Shown piece after piece: positions 63,721-64,000 of a stretch of 64,000 bases of DNA. How positions within the stretch are numbered: the first letter of the stretch is position 1; each line of letters begins with the position of its first letter. The notes below the pieces were generated by a model. The model was not told where the DNA came from, did not search any database, and worked only from the letters and a program-made list of their open reading frames with translations. The translations under genes and the position numbers were made by a program. This stretch comes from an uncultured Methylococcaceae bacterium. Its GTDB lineage: Bacteria > Pseudomonadota > Gammaproteobacteria > Methylococcales > Methylococcaceae. Where the stretch lies: contig CAIODU010000056.1 of NCBI GenBank assembly GCA_903857165.1, positions 1 to 64,000 on the forward strand. The letters are read 5' to 3'.

Positions 63721-64000
63721 ATGGCATTAACAGCGATGGACTTGGTTACAGCGGCAAAGCAGCACATTACCGAGGTCGATGCGGCACAAGCCAAGAATAT
63801 ATTGGATAAATCCCTGGTGCTGGATGTGCGCGAACCGGCCGAATACGCAGCAGGCGCACTACCCGGCGCATTGAACATTCCGCGTGGCGTGCTGGAATTC
63901 AAAATTGACGGGCATCCCGCCTTTGCGGGCAAACAAAATGAGGAAATCATTGTTTACTGCCTTACCGGCGGGCGCTCGGCATTGGCGGTGGAAGCCCTGC
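63721..64000 (+). CDS. Rhodanese-domain protein (partial, runs off the window)
   Basis: ATG 63721 behind CGGAGAAAATAAAC. The first 93 residues read MALTAMDLVTAAKQHITEVD, SLVLDVREPAEYAAGALPGA, LNIPRGVLEFK and IVYCLTGGRSALAVEAL, the loop CLTGGRS holding the catalytic Cys. Sulfurtransferase domain; the rest is outside the window. Preceded by a dispersed hairpin repeat (about 63588-63668). Confidence 0.9.
   Translation, partial: MALTAMDLVTAAKQHITEVDAAQAKNILDKSLVLDVREPAEYAAGALPGALNIPRGVLEFKIDGHPAFAGKQNEEIIVYCLTGGRSALAVEAL

Overview
The window looks like a chromosomal segment of a gammaproteobacterium of medium GC. The housekeeping genes panB, folK, pcnB, rsgA, orn, folE2, bioA, rsmE, plsY, folB, cmoB, hemF, mlaC, hemB, aroE, rraA and ispH have gammaproteobacterial character. 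Two PEP-CTERM proteins, a GH57 hydrolase, a yhaON pair and many dispersed palindromic repeats would fit an environmental bacterium such as a member of Methylococcales. No methane-oxidation gene lies in the window, so that placement is an inference.

Layout. Positions 1-6.5 kb form an accessory island in which every gene is on the + strand. It carries hicAB, a PD-(D/E)XK-like protein, an EVE/PUA-like protein, a peptidoglycan amidase overlapping a periplasmic protein (possible effector and immunity), three RelE/HigB-HigA type loci and decayed higB and hicBA remnants, separated by repeat modules and one integron attC-like site (2835-2930). From 6.5 to 14.2 kb there is a housekeeping block: panB-folK-pcnB, rsgA and an M48 protease on the minus strand, then orn, folE2 and an MDR oxidoreductase. 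From 14.2 to 16.5 kb lie Uma2 debris, a PEP-CTERM gene with an apparent frameshift and large repeats. bioA and rsmE flank a three-gene cassette of unknown function (18.0-20.4 kb). From 21.2 to 27.7 kb there is a TPR protein with a minisatellite and an in-frame mobile insertion, a NiCoT-like transporter, an SGNH hydrolase and yheT.

From 28.0 to 32.3 kb lies a likely redox operon: two related uncharacterised proteins, a DyP-type peroxidase and, after a terminator, a catalase-like haem protein. It is followed by yhaO and yhaN (SbcD/SbcC-like), split by a 140-bp inverted-repeat element with target-site duplications. From 37.3 to 47.6 kb are rodZ, a DUF3422 protein, an FAH-family hydrolase, a PAS-GAF-HD-GYP phosphodiesterase, a second PEP-CTERM gene, a GH57 enzyme, tRNA-Met, a DUF1902 protein and a Sel1 protein. 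From 47.7 to 53.1 kb are an orphan Panacea-domain protein and a SHOCT/transglutaminase/M14 operon. The 3' part of that operon was duplicated, then decayed and was interrupted by an alpha/beta-hydrolase gene. From 53.1 kb to the end is a second housekeeping block (plsY/folB, cmoB, hemF, mlaC, hemB, aroE, rraA, a cobalamin adenosyltransferase, ispH) ending in a rhodanese gene cut by the window edge.

The least explained and most interesting units are the 18.0-20.4 kb three-gene cassette with its perfect 12-bp inverted repeat, the 28-32 kb peroxidase operon, the integron-like toxin-antitoxin island with an amidase/periplasmic-protein pair, and several families of short non-autonomous mobile elements, two of which show clear target-site duplications.
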